From the NCBI GenBank assembly GCA_013177805.1, contig JABLXU010000041.1:1-64000 (forward strand): 64,000 nt of DNA, written 5' to 3'. The position numbers were made by a program, and so were the translations under genes. Origin of the DNA: Candidatus Omnitrophota bacterium. GTDB lineage: Bacteria; Hinthialibacterota; Hinthialibacteria; Hinthialibacterales; Hinthialibacteraceae. Below, in pieces: positions 16,845-25,437 of the stretch. Within the stretch, counting starts at the first letter, position 1, and each line of letters opens with the position of its first letter. The notes beneath the pieces were generated by a model. The model was not told the DNA's origin and ran no database searches. It was given only the letters and a program-made list of their open reading frames with translations.

Positions 16845-18669
16845 CATCTCGCCGTACGGACACCAAGGTCCGCCCCTGCGGGTTTCCTTCACCCTGGCCC
16901 TTTCCGGGGGGAGAGGGGATGGCTGGGGCGGGAGGGGATATTAAGTCGAGTCCCCTTCAGGGGACGGCTTTGCAGCAGCCCAGGGTTTCAACCCTGGGCA
17001 ATCCAGCGCCGATTCTTGGACGGGTATGTTTTTGTACATCTCGCCGTACGGACACCAAGGTCCGCCCCTGCGGGTTTCTCTCTCCTTGGCCCTTTCCGGG
17101 GGAAGAGAGAATGGCTGGGGCGGGAGGGGATATTAAGTCGAGTACCCTTCAGGGGACGGCTTTGCAGCAGCCCAGGGTTTCAACCCTGGGCCGATTCTTG
17201 TACGGGCATGTTTCCGTACATCTCGCCGTACGGACACCACGGTCCGCCCCTGCGGGTTTCTCTCTCCTTGGCCATTTCTGGGGGGAGAGAGAATGGCTGG
17301 GATGAGAGGGGATATCAAGTCGAGTCCCCTTCAGGGGACGGCTTTGCAGCAGCCCAGGGTTTCAACCCTGGGCAATCCAGCGCCGATTCTTGTACGGGCA
17401 TGTTTTTGTACATCTCGCCGTACGGACACCAAGGTCCGCCCCTGCGGGTCTCCATCACCCTGGCCTTTTCCGGGGGAAGAGAGAATGGCTGGGATGAGAG
17501 GGGATATCAAGTCGAGTCCCCTTCAGGGGACGGCTTTGCAGCAGCCCAGGGTTTCAACCCTGGGCCGATTCTTGTACGGGCATGTTTCCGTACATCTCGC
17601 CGTACGGACACCAAGGTCCGCCCCTGCGGGTTTCTCTCTCCTTGGCCATTTCCGGGGGGAGAGGGGATGGCTGGGATGAGAGGGGATATCAAGTCGAGTC
17701 CCCTTCAGGGGACGGCTTTATAGCAGCCCAGGGTTTCAACCCTGGGCCGATTCTTGTACGGGCATGTTTTTGTACATCTCGCCGTACGGACACCAAGGTC
17801 CGCCCCTGCGGGTTTCCTTCACCCTGGCCATTTCCGGGGGAAGAGAGAATGGCTGGGATGAGAGGGGATATCAAGTCGAGTCCCCTTCAGGGGACGGCTT
17901 TATAGCAGCCCAGGGTTTCAACCCTGGGCCGATTCTTGTACGGGCATGTTTCCGTACATCTCGCCGTACGGACACCACGGTCCGCCCCTGCGGGTCTCCA
18001 TCACCCTGGCCCTTTCCGGGGGAAGAGAGAATGGCTGGGGCGGGAGGGGATATCAAGTCGAGTCCCCTTCAGGGGACGGCTTTGCAGCAGCCCAGGGTTT
18101 CAACCCTGGGCCGATTCTTGTACGGGCATGTTTCCGTACATCTCGCCGTACGGACACCACGGTCCGCCCCTGCGGGTTTCCTTCACCCTGGCCCTTTCCG
18201 GGGGGAGAGGGGATGGCTGGGATGAGCGGGGATATCAAGTCGAGTCCCCTTCAGGGGACGGCTTTATAGCAGCCCAGGGTTTCAACCCTGGGCCGATTCT
18301 TGTACGGGCATGTTTCCGTACATCTCGCCGTACGGACACCAAGGTCCGCCCCTGCGGGTTTCCTTCACCCTGGCCCTTTCCGGGGGAAGAGGGAATGGCT
18401 GGGGCGGGAGGGGATATTAAGTCGAGTCCCCTTCAGGGGACGGCTTTATAGCAGCCCAGGGTTTCAACCCTGGGCCGATTCTTGTACGGGCATGTTTTTG
18501 TACATCTCGCCGTACGGACACCAAGGTCCGCCCCTGCGGGTCTCCATCACCCTGGCCCTTTCCGGGGGAAGAGAGAATGGCTGGGGCGGGAGGGGATATT
18601 AAGTCGAGTCCCCTTCAGGGGACGGCTTTATAGCAGCCCAGGGTTTCAACCCTGGGCAATCCAGCGCCG
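16845..18669. repeat. Ten-unit tandem repeat array, 182-bp period (192 bp in two places), rich in inverted repeats
   Basis: Units begin CATCTCGCCGTACGG at 16845, 17037, 17219, 17411, 17593, 17775, 17957, 18139, 18321 and 18503. Successive spacings are 192, 182, 192 and then 182 six times. The two long units carry an extra AATCCAGCGC before CGATTC, and the last unit ends in the same form near 18669. Inside each unit: CCGTAC/GTACGG arms (TTGTAC in some copies), GGAC/GTCC arms within GGACACCAAGGTCC, a GTCCCCT/AGGGGAC stem with a TC loop, and a CCCAGGGTT/AACCCTGGG stem with a TC loop. Because 182 is not a multiple of three, frames rotate from unit to unit, so the long open frames here are not evidence for protein. 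On the minus strand the unit carries modules A and B, which occur elsewhere as single intergenic elements. Confidence 0.97.
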
Positions 18670-18713
18670 CATCTCACCGCGCGAACCCATCCGGCGGTTG
18701 CTCTCCACCCGCC

Positions 18714-19610
18714 TCATGGCTTCACGATCTTCAACTCCGCCACTACCGGCAGATGGTCGGACGGAAAGCGCCCGTCATATTGATCGTCCATGACTTTGTG
18801 GCTGAGCACTTCCATCCCCTTCCGGACAAAAATGAAGTCGATTTTCGATTCCGGCTCGCGGGTTTGGGTCCAATCCGCGTTGACGAAAGTGGAGGTGGGG
18901 CCCTGGTGGCCGGACTGCGAGAGGTAGCGGGCATCCTGCAGATCCGATACCGGCGCGGCTTCGGGCGTGGCGCCGGTCAGGACGCGGTAGGCCTCGGATT
19001 TTTCGGGAACGTTAAAATCCCCGGTCAGAATCACGGGCCGGCCCGGCGCGAGTTCCTGGATTTTCTTCCAAACCAACTTGGCGCTTTCCGTCCGGGCCTG
19101 CCGGCCGATGTGATCGAAATGCGTGTTGAAATGATAAAACTCGATACCGCTGGCTTTTTCCTTGAATTTCCCCCACGTGACAATCCGCGTGATCGCCGCG
19201 TCCCAGGATTTGCTGCCGGGAACCTCGGGCGTTTCGGATAGCCAGAACGTGTTGTGATCCAGCAACTCAAAACGGTCTGTCCGGTAAAAAATGGGAGTAA
19301 ACTCGCCCGCGTCTTTCCCATCGTCCCGCCCTACGCCGAACCAGGCGTAGCCGGGCAACCGCGCGGCCAAATCGTCGATCTGCTCCCGTAGCGCTTCCTG
19401 CAAGCCCGCCAGGTCCGCGTTGGCTTTCTTCCCAATCATCTCCGCCACGTGGTCCTTTCGGTTCGGCCAGGCATTGATGCCATCGCCTGGATTGTTGTAC
19501 CGGATATTGTAGGTCATTACACGCAGGGTGGTTTCATCCTGCTCCGCCGCTCCTGTGAACAGACTGGTGCACAAAGCGAATGCCAAAAGCCCAAGCCAAG
19601 ATTTTCTCAT
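18714..19610 (-). CDS. Exported endonuclease/exonuclease/phosphatase-family protein
   Basis: A 298-residue protein with a Sec signal peptide (MRKSWLGLLAFALCTSLFTG, cleavage near GAA) and a complete EEP fold (PF03372). Motifs in order: LRVMTYNIRYNN (Asn metal/phosphate ligand), LAGLQEAL (metal-binding Glu), FYHFNTHFDH (His), VILTGDFNVPE (Asp/Asn) and PSDHLPVVAEL (catalytic Asp-His pair). All catalytic positions are intact, so it should be a Mg-dependent phosphoesterase acting outside the cytoplasm. Substrates in this family range from DNA to phosphoinositides and cannot be chosen from sequence. Extracellular members of this length are often annotated as endonuclease or sphingomyelinase-like. 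Its stop lies 44 bases beyond the end of the repeat array. Confidence 0.88.
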   Translation of the reverse strand: MRKSWLGLLAFALCTSLFTGAAEQDETTLRVMTYNIRYNNPGDGINAWPNRKDHVAEMIGKKANADLAGLQEALREQIDDLAARLPGYAWFGVGRDDGKDAGEFTPIFYRTDRFELLDHNTFWLSETPEVPGSKSWDAAITRIVTWGKFKEKASGIEFYHFNTHFDHIGRQARTESAKLVWKKIQELAPGRPVILTGDFNVPEKSEAYRVLTGATPEAAPVSDLQDARYLSQSGHQGPTSTFVNADWTQTREPESKIDFIFVRKGMEVLSHKVMDDQYDGRFPSDHLPVVAELKIVKP

Positions 19611-19728
19611 GAGGGGTAAACACTCCTTCCGTGATTTTGAAACATTCCGAGCCCGATTTTACGGTACCTGCCGGAATTCGTCAAAGTGATACAGGAATAG
19701 GGGTGCCGGATGCTGGGAAACGGATGAT

Positions 19729-19998
19729 TCAGGACATGCGGGAGGCGATGGTGAGCAAATAGCTCTGCGTGATGTAGAGAAGAAAAATCACCGCGATGGG
19801 GCTGAAGTCCAATCCACCAGCCGCCAAAAAGGGAAACGAACGCCGCATGGCGTCCAGCAGGGGATCGGTGATTTGGCTGATGAACTGCGCGATCGGATTC
19901 CGCGGATTGACCGGCAGCCAGGACATCAGCACCCGCAGAAAAATGATCAACACATATAGTTGTATCAGGTTCGCGGCCAGGATTAAAAGACCAGACAT
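19729..19998 (-). CDS. YggT family membrane protein
   Basis: An 89-residue membrane protein of the YggT family, which has two hydrophobic segments (about 2-22 and 62-85) linked by the signature LRVLMSWLPVNPRNP and ITDPLLDAMRR. YggT proteins are widespread, poorly characterised and sometimes linked to osmotic tolerance or to cell-division clusters. The ATG at 19998 is chosen because the family N-terminus starts there and GAGGCG lies about 8 bases upstream; the longer frame back to 20103 adds a non-conserved, cysteine-containing stretch. It is transcribed toward the EEP gene, with 118 bases between them. Confidence 0.85.
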   Translation of the reverse strand: MSGLLILAANLIQLYVLIIFLRVLMSWLPVNPRNPIAQFISQITDPLLDAMRRSFPFLAAGGLDFSPIAVIFLLYITQSYLLTIASRMS

Positions 19999-20262
19999 GA
20001 CACGGCGCCTCAGTTTGGATTTCTCTACATCATGACACAAGGACGCCGGACAGGCAATCCAAAGACAACCCTCTTCTCCCCCCTGCGCCACCAGGTGAGG
20101 CATTGCCGGGATTCCCCTGGGGCCCGGTCTTCAAACCAACTCCCCCTGGCTAATCCTTCCGCGAACCACTTGATTCCACAACCCTTGTTCTCAGGGGGAG
20201 ATGAGGCATACTCGAACCAGGAATGCTTGGGAAAAAAAGAGAAAAAACCGGAAAGGCGGATC

Positions 20263-21138
20263 ATGGCGCAATTCCAGCCCCTCATTCTGTCCACATGGGA
20301 TTTCGGCCTGGAAGCCAATCAAGCCGGGTGGGACATCCTCGTCCGCGGAGGGACGGCGCTGGACGCTGTCGAGGCGGGAGCCCGCGCGGTCGAAAGCAAT
20401 CCGGAAATCACCAGCGTCGGGTATGGCGGTTATCCCAACGAGATGGGGGTTGTCCAACTCGATGCCGCCATCATCGACGGGAAAACCGGCCGCATGGGCG
20501 CGGTGGCGGCGCTGGAGGGAATCCGGAACCCCATTTCCGTGGCGCGGAAGGTGTTGGAAAAAAACCGCCATATTTTTCTGGTCGGCGCGGGGGCCAAGTC
20601 TTTTGCGTTGCGGGAAGGATTTCGCGAAGAAAACTTAAACACCCCGCAAAGCGTCCGCTGGTATGCCGAACAACTCCCGCAAAGCCAACAAAATGCCGGG
20701 CACGACACGGTCGGCATCCTGGCCCGTGACGCGCGGGGGGACATGGCGGTGGCCTGTTCCACCAGCGGGTTGGCCCTGAAATGGTGCGGCCGCGTGGGGG
20801 ATTCGCCGTTAATCGGCGCCGGGCTCTACCTCGACCAGGCTGTGGGAGGCGCGGTGGGAACCGGTGTGGGCGAACGGGCGATCGAGGTTTGCGGGGCATT
20901 CGCGATTGTCGAATTTATGCGCTACGGCCTTTCCCCGCAAAAAGCCTGTGAACAACTGCTCCGCCGGGTGGCGGAACGCAACCGGAACCGCCTCAATTTC
21001 CAACTCGCCTTTATCGCCTTGAGCCGGGAGGGGGAAACCGGCGCGGCGTCCCTTCAAGAAGGATTCGTGTTCGCGTTGCGGGATTCCACTCGCGATCACA
21101 CTGCCCCCAGCGCCGTGTTTGGCCGGGATTATCCATGA
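20263..21138 (+). CDS. Glycosylasparaginase / isoaspartyl peptidase family (N-terminal nucleophile hydrolase)
   Basis: A 291-residue Ntn-hydrolase precursor that should cleave itself before Thr149 in the motif AGHDTVGILARD. That residue then becomes the nucleophile for hydrolysing N4-(GlcNAc)-Asn or beta-aspartyl peptides. Supporting motifs: the N-terminal STWDFGLEANQAGW, SVGYGGYPNE, GRMGAVAALEG, ACSTSGLALKWCGRVGDSPLIGAGLY (which contains the substrate-binding RVGDSP) and the GAVGTGVGE loop. The GYPNE and CGRVGDSP segments fit the aspartylglucosaminidase branch best. No signal peptide is visible from this ATG, so it appears cytoplasmic. The start at 20263 is preferred over the upstream frame because homology begins there and AAAGGCGG precedes it. 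Confidence 0.87.
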   Translation: MAQFQPLILSTWDFGLEANQAGWDILVRGGTALDAVEAGARAVESNPEITSVGYGGYPNEMGVVQLDAAIIDGKTGRMGAVAALEGIRNPISVARKVLEKNRHIFLVGAGAKSFALREGFREENLNTPQSVRWYAEQLPQSQQNAGHDTVGILARDARGDMAVACSTSGLALKWCGRVGDSPLIGAGLYLDQAVGGAVGTGVGERAIEVCGAFAIVEFMRYGLSPQKACEQLLRRVAERNRNRLNFQLAFIALSREGETGAASLQEGFVFALRDSTRDHTAPSAVFGRDYP

Positions 21139-21178
21139 AAAATCTCATGGCCTCCGTGGCAATTCCACGAAAATGGGA

Positions 21179-21207
21179 TTGGATTCCTGCCAAAAACAGC
21201 GTACACT
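21179..21207 (+). promoter_or_regulatory. Candidate sigma-70 promoter of the STAS-anti-sigma cluster
   Basis: TTGGAT (21179-21184), an exact 17-base spacer and TACACT (21202-21207), ending 54 bases before the ATG at 21262. Both hexamers match the sigma-70 consensus at four of six positions. Confidence 0.55.
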
Positions 21208-21261
21208 GTGGTGACGCAAGCCTGGTCGATTGGACCATGGCGCCTGGGCAGGGAGGTCTCA

Positions 21262-21675
21262 ATGTTTAAAAAATTTGACTTCTCTTCAACTACGGAACAA
21301 GTGGATGGCATCTCCGTCCAAATCGTCAAAATTGAAGGCTATCTTGACTCCAGCACCTTTCGGCAGCTGAAAGATCATTTGCAATCGCTGATCGATCAGG
21401 AACAATACCGAATAATCGTGGAATTCGGCCGGCTGAATTACATCAGCAGCGCTGGCCTGGGGGTTCTGATGGGGATGCTGCACGAAGTGCGCGATAACGA
21501 CGGCGATCTCAAACTGGCCAATATGTCCAACAAAGTTCGCAACTTGTTCGACATGCTGGGCTTTTCCCGCCTGATCCGCATCTACGACGATTGCGAGGCC
21601 GCCAAGCAGGCCTTTGTGGAGGATCAGGAAAGACTCGCGCATAAAAAAACAGTCCTCCCTGAGGATGACTATTGA
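21262..21675 (+). CDS. STAS-domain anti-sigma factor antagonist
   Basis: A 137-residue single-domain STAS protein of the SpoIIAA/RsbV class. The core IVKIEGYLDSSTFRQLKDHL and YRIIVEFGRLNYISSAGLGVLMGML matches the family; Ser63 aligns with the serine that the partner anti-sigma kinase phosphorylates. In the unphosphorylated state such proteins bind the kinase and release its sigma factor or other partner. Start support is strong: GGGAGG lies 7 bases before the ATG. The next gene encodes a matching HATPase, so the two form a partner-switching module. No sigma factor gene of the same module and no PP2C phosphatase (RsbU/SpoIIE) is present in the window, so the output target is unknown. Confidence 0.92.
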   Translation: MFKKFDFSSTTEQVDGISVQIVKIEGYLDSSTFRQLKDHLQSLIDQEQYRIIVEFGRLNYISSAGLGVLMGMLHEVRDNDGDLKLANMSNKVRNLFDMLGFSRLIRIYDDCEAAKQAFVEDQERLAHKKTVLPEDDY

Positions 21676-21753
21676 AGCGGACGCCCAAAATTGAATCCTG
21701 GAAGCGGAATCCAGGAAAATTCGGAGTGGTCAAACCGCGTGGGTCTGCCAAGT

Positions 21754-22221
21754 ATGAGTGGCTCCTCCTTATTCAAACCATGCATTGCCATCGAAATTGC
21801 GCCGAATCCGCAATTTCTCTCCCTTCTGCGCCGGTTTGCGGGATGCCTGGCCCGGGATTTGGGATTGACCGAAGAGGAAGCCCTGCAATTGGAGCTGTGC
21901 CTGGATGAGGCTTGCGCCAATTCCATTGAAGGCACGTTGATGAGAACTAGGCAATTCGATTCGCCCTGCATCCGGATCGAACTCAGCGTTCAAACGGATG
22001 CCTTGGAAATCACGATCCGGGATAGCGGAAACGATTTCACCTCGGCTTTTCAAAAAGCCACCGCCCTCCACGAATTCACCGACCGCACCCGCAAACGCGG
22101 CTATGGTCTCCAAATCATCAAGACTTTCATGGACCGGGTTCAATATTCATACGATCCGGTAAAGGGAAACGAATTGCGGTTTATCAAATTTCTTTCGAAT
22201 CATCCAAGACCGTCTCCGTGA
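21754..22221 (+). CDS. RsbW/SpoIIAB-like anti-sigma regulatory kinase (HATPase_c_2)
   Basis: A 155-residue GHKL ATPase. The N-box is present as ELCLDEACANSIEGT (Glu and Asn that bind Mg-ATP), the G1 box as IRDSGNDF and the G2-like loop as RKRGYGLQIIKTFMDRVQ. This is the form of the anti-sigma kinases that phosphorylate STAS antagonists. The ATG at 21754 (MSGSSLFK) is the most plausible start; upstream in-frame codons to 21691 overlap non-conserved sequence. It follows the STAS gene by 78 bases and precedes the uridine-kinase-like gene by 9 bases, so all three are probably one transcript. Confidence 0.88.
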   Translation: MSGSSLFKPCIAIEIAPNPQFLSLLRRFAGCLARDLGLTEEEALQLELCLDEACANSIEGTLMRTRQFDSPCIRIELSVQTDALEITIRDSGNDFTSAFQKATALHEFTDRTRKRGYGLQIIKTFMDRVQYSYDPVKGNELRFIKFLSNHPRPSP

Positions 22222-22230
22222 TTGCCCCTC

Positions 22231-22971
22231 ATGGATTTATTCCCCGCCTTTCCTCTTACCCCCCCGGCCCGCGCCATTCCCCTGATCGGCGTGGTGGGAC
22301 CTAGCGCCTCCGGAAAATCCACCCTGGTGCAGGCGTTTCTCGCCAGCCTCGCTTGGCCGGCGTCTCATCTCTCGCTGGATTTCTATTATCGGGATTTGTC
22401 TTATCTGCCTCTCCACGAACGGGCGAGGATCAATTTTGATTGCCCCACCGCCCTGGAAATCGATCTGGTTATCAACCATCTGTCCCAACTGGCCGCCGGC
22501 CGCCCGGTTCTGGCGCCCGTTTACGATTTCCGCACCCATACCCGCATCGGAACCCAAGTCATCCAACCGAAACAATTGGTCGTAGTGGAAGGCCTGTTGC
22601 TCCTGGCCATCGATTCGCTTCGCCCTTTCTTTAATCTGGCGGTTTATCTGGACACTCCCGCCGATCTATGCCTGCTGCGGCGCATTCACCGGGATATGGA
22701 AGAGCGGAACCGCACCCTGAACGAGATCACGAATCAGTATGTATCCACCGTCCGGCCAATGATGGAACACTACGTGCTGCCCTCCAAATCCTACGCGGAC
22801 TTGATCCTCGATGGACGGCGGCCGGTCGCAGGGTTAGTGGAGGAACTGCGCCAGGCGGTAGGGCCTCTCCTCCGCGCCTTTCAAGAAAAACAGGCGGGCG
22901 GAGTGGAAAGGGAAGAAAATAAGAACGTTACCCCCCCTCCTTCCGGTAAACCTCCAACACCTTCTCAATGA
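22231..22971 (+). CDS. Uridine kinase-like P-loop kinase
   Basis: A 246-residue kinase of the uridine kinase/phosphoribulokinase superfamily. Walker A is GPSASGKST near residue 27. SLDFYYRDLSYLP is the substrate-recognition segment with the conserved Asp/Tyr, followed by INFDCPTAL, PVYDFRTHTR, VVVEGLLLL and the lid motif LLRRIHRDMEERNRT. It would phosphorylate uridine/cytidine or a related nucleoside. The ATG at 22231 is preferred to the TTG at 22222. The C-terminal 40 residues are low-complexity (rich in Glu, Lys and Pro) and lie over the end of the convergent gene, with a 44-base overlap. Its position behind a partner-switching pair is unusual for a salvage enzyme and may be only operon convenience. 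Confidence 0.85.
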   Translation: MDLFPAFPLTPPARAIPLIGVVGPSASGKSTLVQAFLASLAWPASHLSLDFYYRDLSYLPLHERARINFDCPTALEIDLVINHLSQLAAGRPVLAPVYDFRTHTRIGTQVIQPKQLVVVEGLLLLAIDSLRPFFNLAVYLDTPADLCLLRRIHRDMEERNRTLNEITNQYVSTVRPMMEHYVLPSKSYADLILDGRRPVAGLVEELRQAVGPLLRAFQEKQAGGVEREENKNVTPPPSGKPPTPSQ

Positions 22972-23413
22972 TGTTGGTCGTGGAATGGCCGGTTTTTTCA
23001 ACCAGGTGGATGCGCCCGCCGTACTCCCGAACGATTGGGGCTTCAATGAGGTTGTACCCGTAACTGGAATCCTTCACATGCACATCCGGCCGCACCTCGC
23101 GGACAAAACGCAAACTTTCCGGCTCATCGAAAATCAGGATGAGGTCCACGTACCGGATCGCTTCCAGCATGGCCGCCCGTTCCTCCTGGGGCACGATCGG
23201 CCGGTTGACGCTCTTGTATTGTTTTACGGAAATGTCACTGTTCAATCCCAGGACTAACTTGTCCCCCTGGGCCCGGGCCTCCCGCAACAGTTTGACATGG
23301 CCCACATGGATGATGTCGAACGTCCCGTTGGTCGTGACGATGGTCTGGCCTTCATTCCGCCATTGCCGTACAACCGGTTCCCATTGCTCTTTGTGGTCCA
23401 GGTGAAAAATCAT
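22928..23413 (-). CDS. rfaE2: Cytidylyltransferase-family protein, HldE/RfaE C-domain-like (heptose-1-phosphate adenylyltransferase)
   Basis: A 161-residue nucleotidyltransferase. The motif TTNGTFDIIHVGHVKLL contains the HxGH signature, followed by NSDISVKQYK, RPIVPQEERAAMLEAIRYVD and DVHVKDSSYGYN. This matches the free-standing adenylyltransferase half of HldE, which makes ADP-heptose precursors for lipopolysaccharide cores. The related glycerol-3-phosphate cytidylyltransferase is less likely given the VPQEERAAML segment. The ATG at 23413 is preferred over 23446 because the extra 11 codons are not conserved. No kinase half or isomerase (GmhA) gene is in the window. The gene converges on and overlaps the uridine-kinase-like gene. 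Confidence 0.85.
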   Translation of the reverse strand: MIFHLDHKEQWEPVVRQWRNEGQTIVTTNGTFDIIHVGHVKLLREARAQGDKLVLGLNSDISVKQYKSVNRPIVPQEERAAMLEAIRYVDLILIFDEPESLRFVREVRPDVHVKDSSYGYNLIEAPIVREYGGRIHLVEKTGHSTTNIIEKVLEVYRKEGG

Positions 23414-23679
23414 GGCATCCTCATGCGCGTAGGATGGAATGCCCAAGGATACCTCACCCGGGCCGGTTAGTCAGCCTCTCCCAAAAGTAGAATCGGGATG
23501 GATTGATCCACCACCCTGGCACCGCATCATGGGCTTCGGGCATGACCCCTCTCTTTTTTTCTCCCTTTCCGCGCAATCCACGCCTCTTTCCTTGGAAAAC
23601 GCTCTAAAATGAGAGAAAATTTCTCTCGTTGCATGGACGCGATTGACCGTTTCAATCCAAAGAAAGCCAGGATTCTCGA

Positions 23680-24294
23680 ATGATCCCAGAAAAAAAATCC
23701 CCTGCCTTCACCCTGATCGAGTTGTTGATCGTTGTGGCCATTATTGGTGTCCTGGCCGCGATCGCGGTGCCGAATTTCCTCAACGCCCAGGTGCGGGCCA
23801 AGGTCGCGCGCGTCAAGGGCGACCTCAAAGCCGTCGCCAACGCCCTGGAGATGTACCATCTCGACCGCAATGTCTATCCGCTGGGGCCGGGACCTGATCT
23901 CCTCAGCCAATTGACGGAATTGACCACCCCCGTGGCCTACATCTCCACGGTGGCCATGTTCGATCCTTTCGGCGGCGCGGACAAATTCAGCTTCGGCTCT
24001 TCCTTTGATCTTCAAAAGACCTACAAATATTTCTGTTTCAAATATTACCCCTCCAAACCGGCCAGCACTTGGGTGGGCCGCGCGGGCCTGGGCGATCTGT
24101 CCACCGAAGGTTATCTCCTCTATAGTTTCGGACCGGACCGGGCGCAAACCGCCCTGGAATGGTACGCCGTCGGCGCGGGGCACCGGGGAATGATCTATCA
24201 CCCCACCAACGGCCTCATCAGCCACGGGGATATCGGCATCGTGGGCGGTGTCACGCCCGCCCACCGCCAAAGTGAGATCAACAACGCCCTGTAA
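23680..24294 (+). CDS. Type II secretion/type IV pilin-like pseudopilin (GspG type)
   Basis: A 204-residue prepilin. The leader ends SPAFTLIELLIVV, with the cleavage/methylation site before Phe and Glu at +5. The hydrophobic helix VAIIGVLAAIAVPNFLNAQ follows. The region ARVKGDLKAVANALEMYHLDRNVYPLGP is the GspG-type alpha/beta start. The C-terminal part ends with YHPTNGLISHGDIGIVGG, a phrase also seen in altered form in the second pseudopilin of this window (38676-39347), where it reads YDSTNGLTSNGEIVYR. No assembly ATPase, platform protein or secretin is nearby, so it is one of the stand-alone pseudopilins often dispersed through genomes of Planctomycetes-related lineages. Function unknown. 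Confidence 0.9.
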   Translation: MIPEKKSPAFTLIELLIVVAIIGVLAAIAVPNFLNAQVRAKVARVKGDLKAVANALEMYHLDRNVYPLGPGPDLLSQLTELTTPVAYISTVAMFDPFGGADKFSFGSSFDLQKTYKYFCFKYYPSKPASTWVGRAGLGDLSTEGYLLYSFGPDRAQTALEWYAVGAGHRGMIYHPTNGLISHGDIGIVGGVTPAHRQSEINNAL

Positions 24295-24514
24295 ATTTCA
24301 CAGTGTCAACCACTTGGCAAAACATTCCTTCACGCGGCTTCATTTATCGCATCCATGGTGTACACTGATAGGCTATTCATTTGCCTGGGATGCCCGGCGG
24401 AAAGGATTCGTGTCAAATCCTTCCCTCGGAGAATCCTGGATTTGCGATGGCGGAATGGCCGTACATCCCTGAAAAGTTTAAATCATGTAAAAGAATTCTT
24501 AGAAGGATATCCTC

Positions 24515-25348
24515 ATGGCTTTTCAGCTCACCCGGAACATCGAAACCCTGCAATCGCACGCGCGCGCCATCCGGATCCACGCCGTCAAGATGTTGACCGC
24601 GGCTGGATCCGGCCATCCCGGCGGCTCTCTCTCGGCGGCCGATCTGGTGGCCGCCTTGCTCTTCGGCGTCATGCGGCATGATCCTCACAATCCCCAATGG
24701 CCCGAACGCGACCGCTTTATCATGTCGAAGGGACATTGCATCCCCGCCTGGTATGCCGCCTTGGCGCTGGCGGGATACTTCGACGAATCGCATTTGCTGA
24801 CTCTGCGCCGGCTGGGCTCTCCCTTGCAGGGCCATCCCGACCGCGTGCGGCTTCCGGCCCTCGAAGCCTCCACCGGTTCGCTGGGCCAGGGGCTTTCCAT
24901 CGCCCTGGGCATGGCCCTCGCCGCCAAACTGGACCAAGCCGCCTGGCGGGTCTATTGCATGATCGGCGACGGGGAATCGCAGGAAGGCCAGATCTGGGAA
25001 GCGGCGATGGCGGCGGGCAAGTTCGGCCTCGACAACCTCACGGTGATCCTCGACAACAACAACGGCCAGATCGACGGCTACGTGGAAGACGTGATGCCCA
25101 TTTCCCCCATCGACGCCAAATGGCGCGCGTTCAACTGGAATGTCGTCTCGATCGATGGGCATGACATGGAGCAAATCCTGCAAGCGCTCGATGAAGCCCG
25201 GGCAATGAAGGGACGTCCCACGTTGATTTGGGCTAAGACGGTCAAAGGCAAGGGAGTTTCGTTCATGGAAAACGACGTCAGCTGGCACGGCAAGGCTCCC
25301 ACCCGCGAACAGATGGATCAAGCCGTGCGCGAACTCGCGGCGGTTTAG
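24515..25348 (+). CDS. Transketolase, N-terminal (TPP-binding) subunit
   Basis: A 277-residue half-transketolase that binds thiamine diphosphate. Visible signatures: TAAGSGHPGGSLSAADLV, RFIMSKGHCIPAWYAAL, EASTGSLGQGLSIALGMA, the TPP/Mg motif GDGESQEGQIWEAAM with NNNGQIDG, and TVKGKGVSFME. Together with the next gene it makes the two-subunit form of transketolase, which interconverts sugar phosphates in the pentose phosphate pathway. AAGGAT lies about 6 bases upstream of the ATG. The C-subunit gene starts 89 bases later. Confidence 0.93.
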   Translation: MAFQLTRNIETLQSHARAIRIHAVKMLTAAGSGHPGGSLSAADLVAALLFGVMRHDPHNPQWPERDRFIMSKGHCIPAWYAALALAGYFDESHLLTLRRLGSPLQGHPDRVRLPALEASTGSLGQGLSIALGMALAAKLDQAAWRVYCMIGDGESQEGQIWEAAMAAGKFGLDNLTVILDNNNGQIDGYVEDVMPISPIDAKWRAFNWNVVSIDGHDMEQILQALDEARAMKGRPTLIWAKTVKGKGVSFMENDVSWHGKAPTREQMDQAVRELAAV

Positions 25349-25437
25349 AAACGATCCGGATTTCATCATCGGGTGGTTATCCATTGGGGTGGTTATATAT
25401 TCTGAAAAACGATCGTGAAATAGAACGGAAGGACATC

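Noticed and set aside
16845..18669. CRISPR array
   Set aside because: The units are 182 bp and continuous, with no unique spacers between short direct repeats, and no cas genes are present.
16533..18793. Long open frames on the plus strand across the repeat array (for example 16533-17723, 396 codons), and a chain of 61-codon minus-strand frames overlapping by four bases (17507-17692, 17689-17874, 17871-18056, 18053-18238)
   Set aside because: The repeat period of 182 is not divisible by three, so plus-strand frames rotate through the same sequence and give three unrelated translations. The minus-strand frames begin with TTG, and their regular four-base overlap is simply 186 minus 182. GC-rich repeats with few stops explain both.
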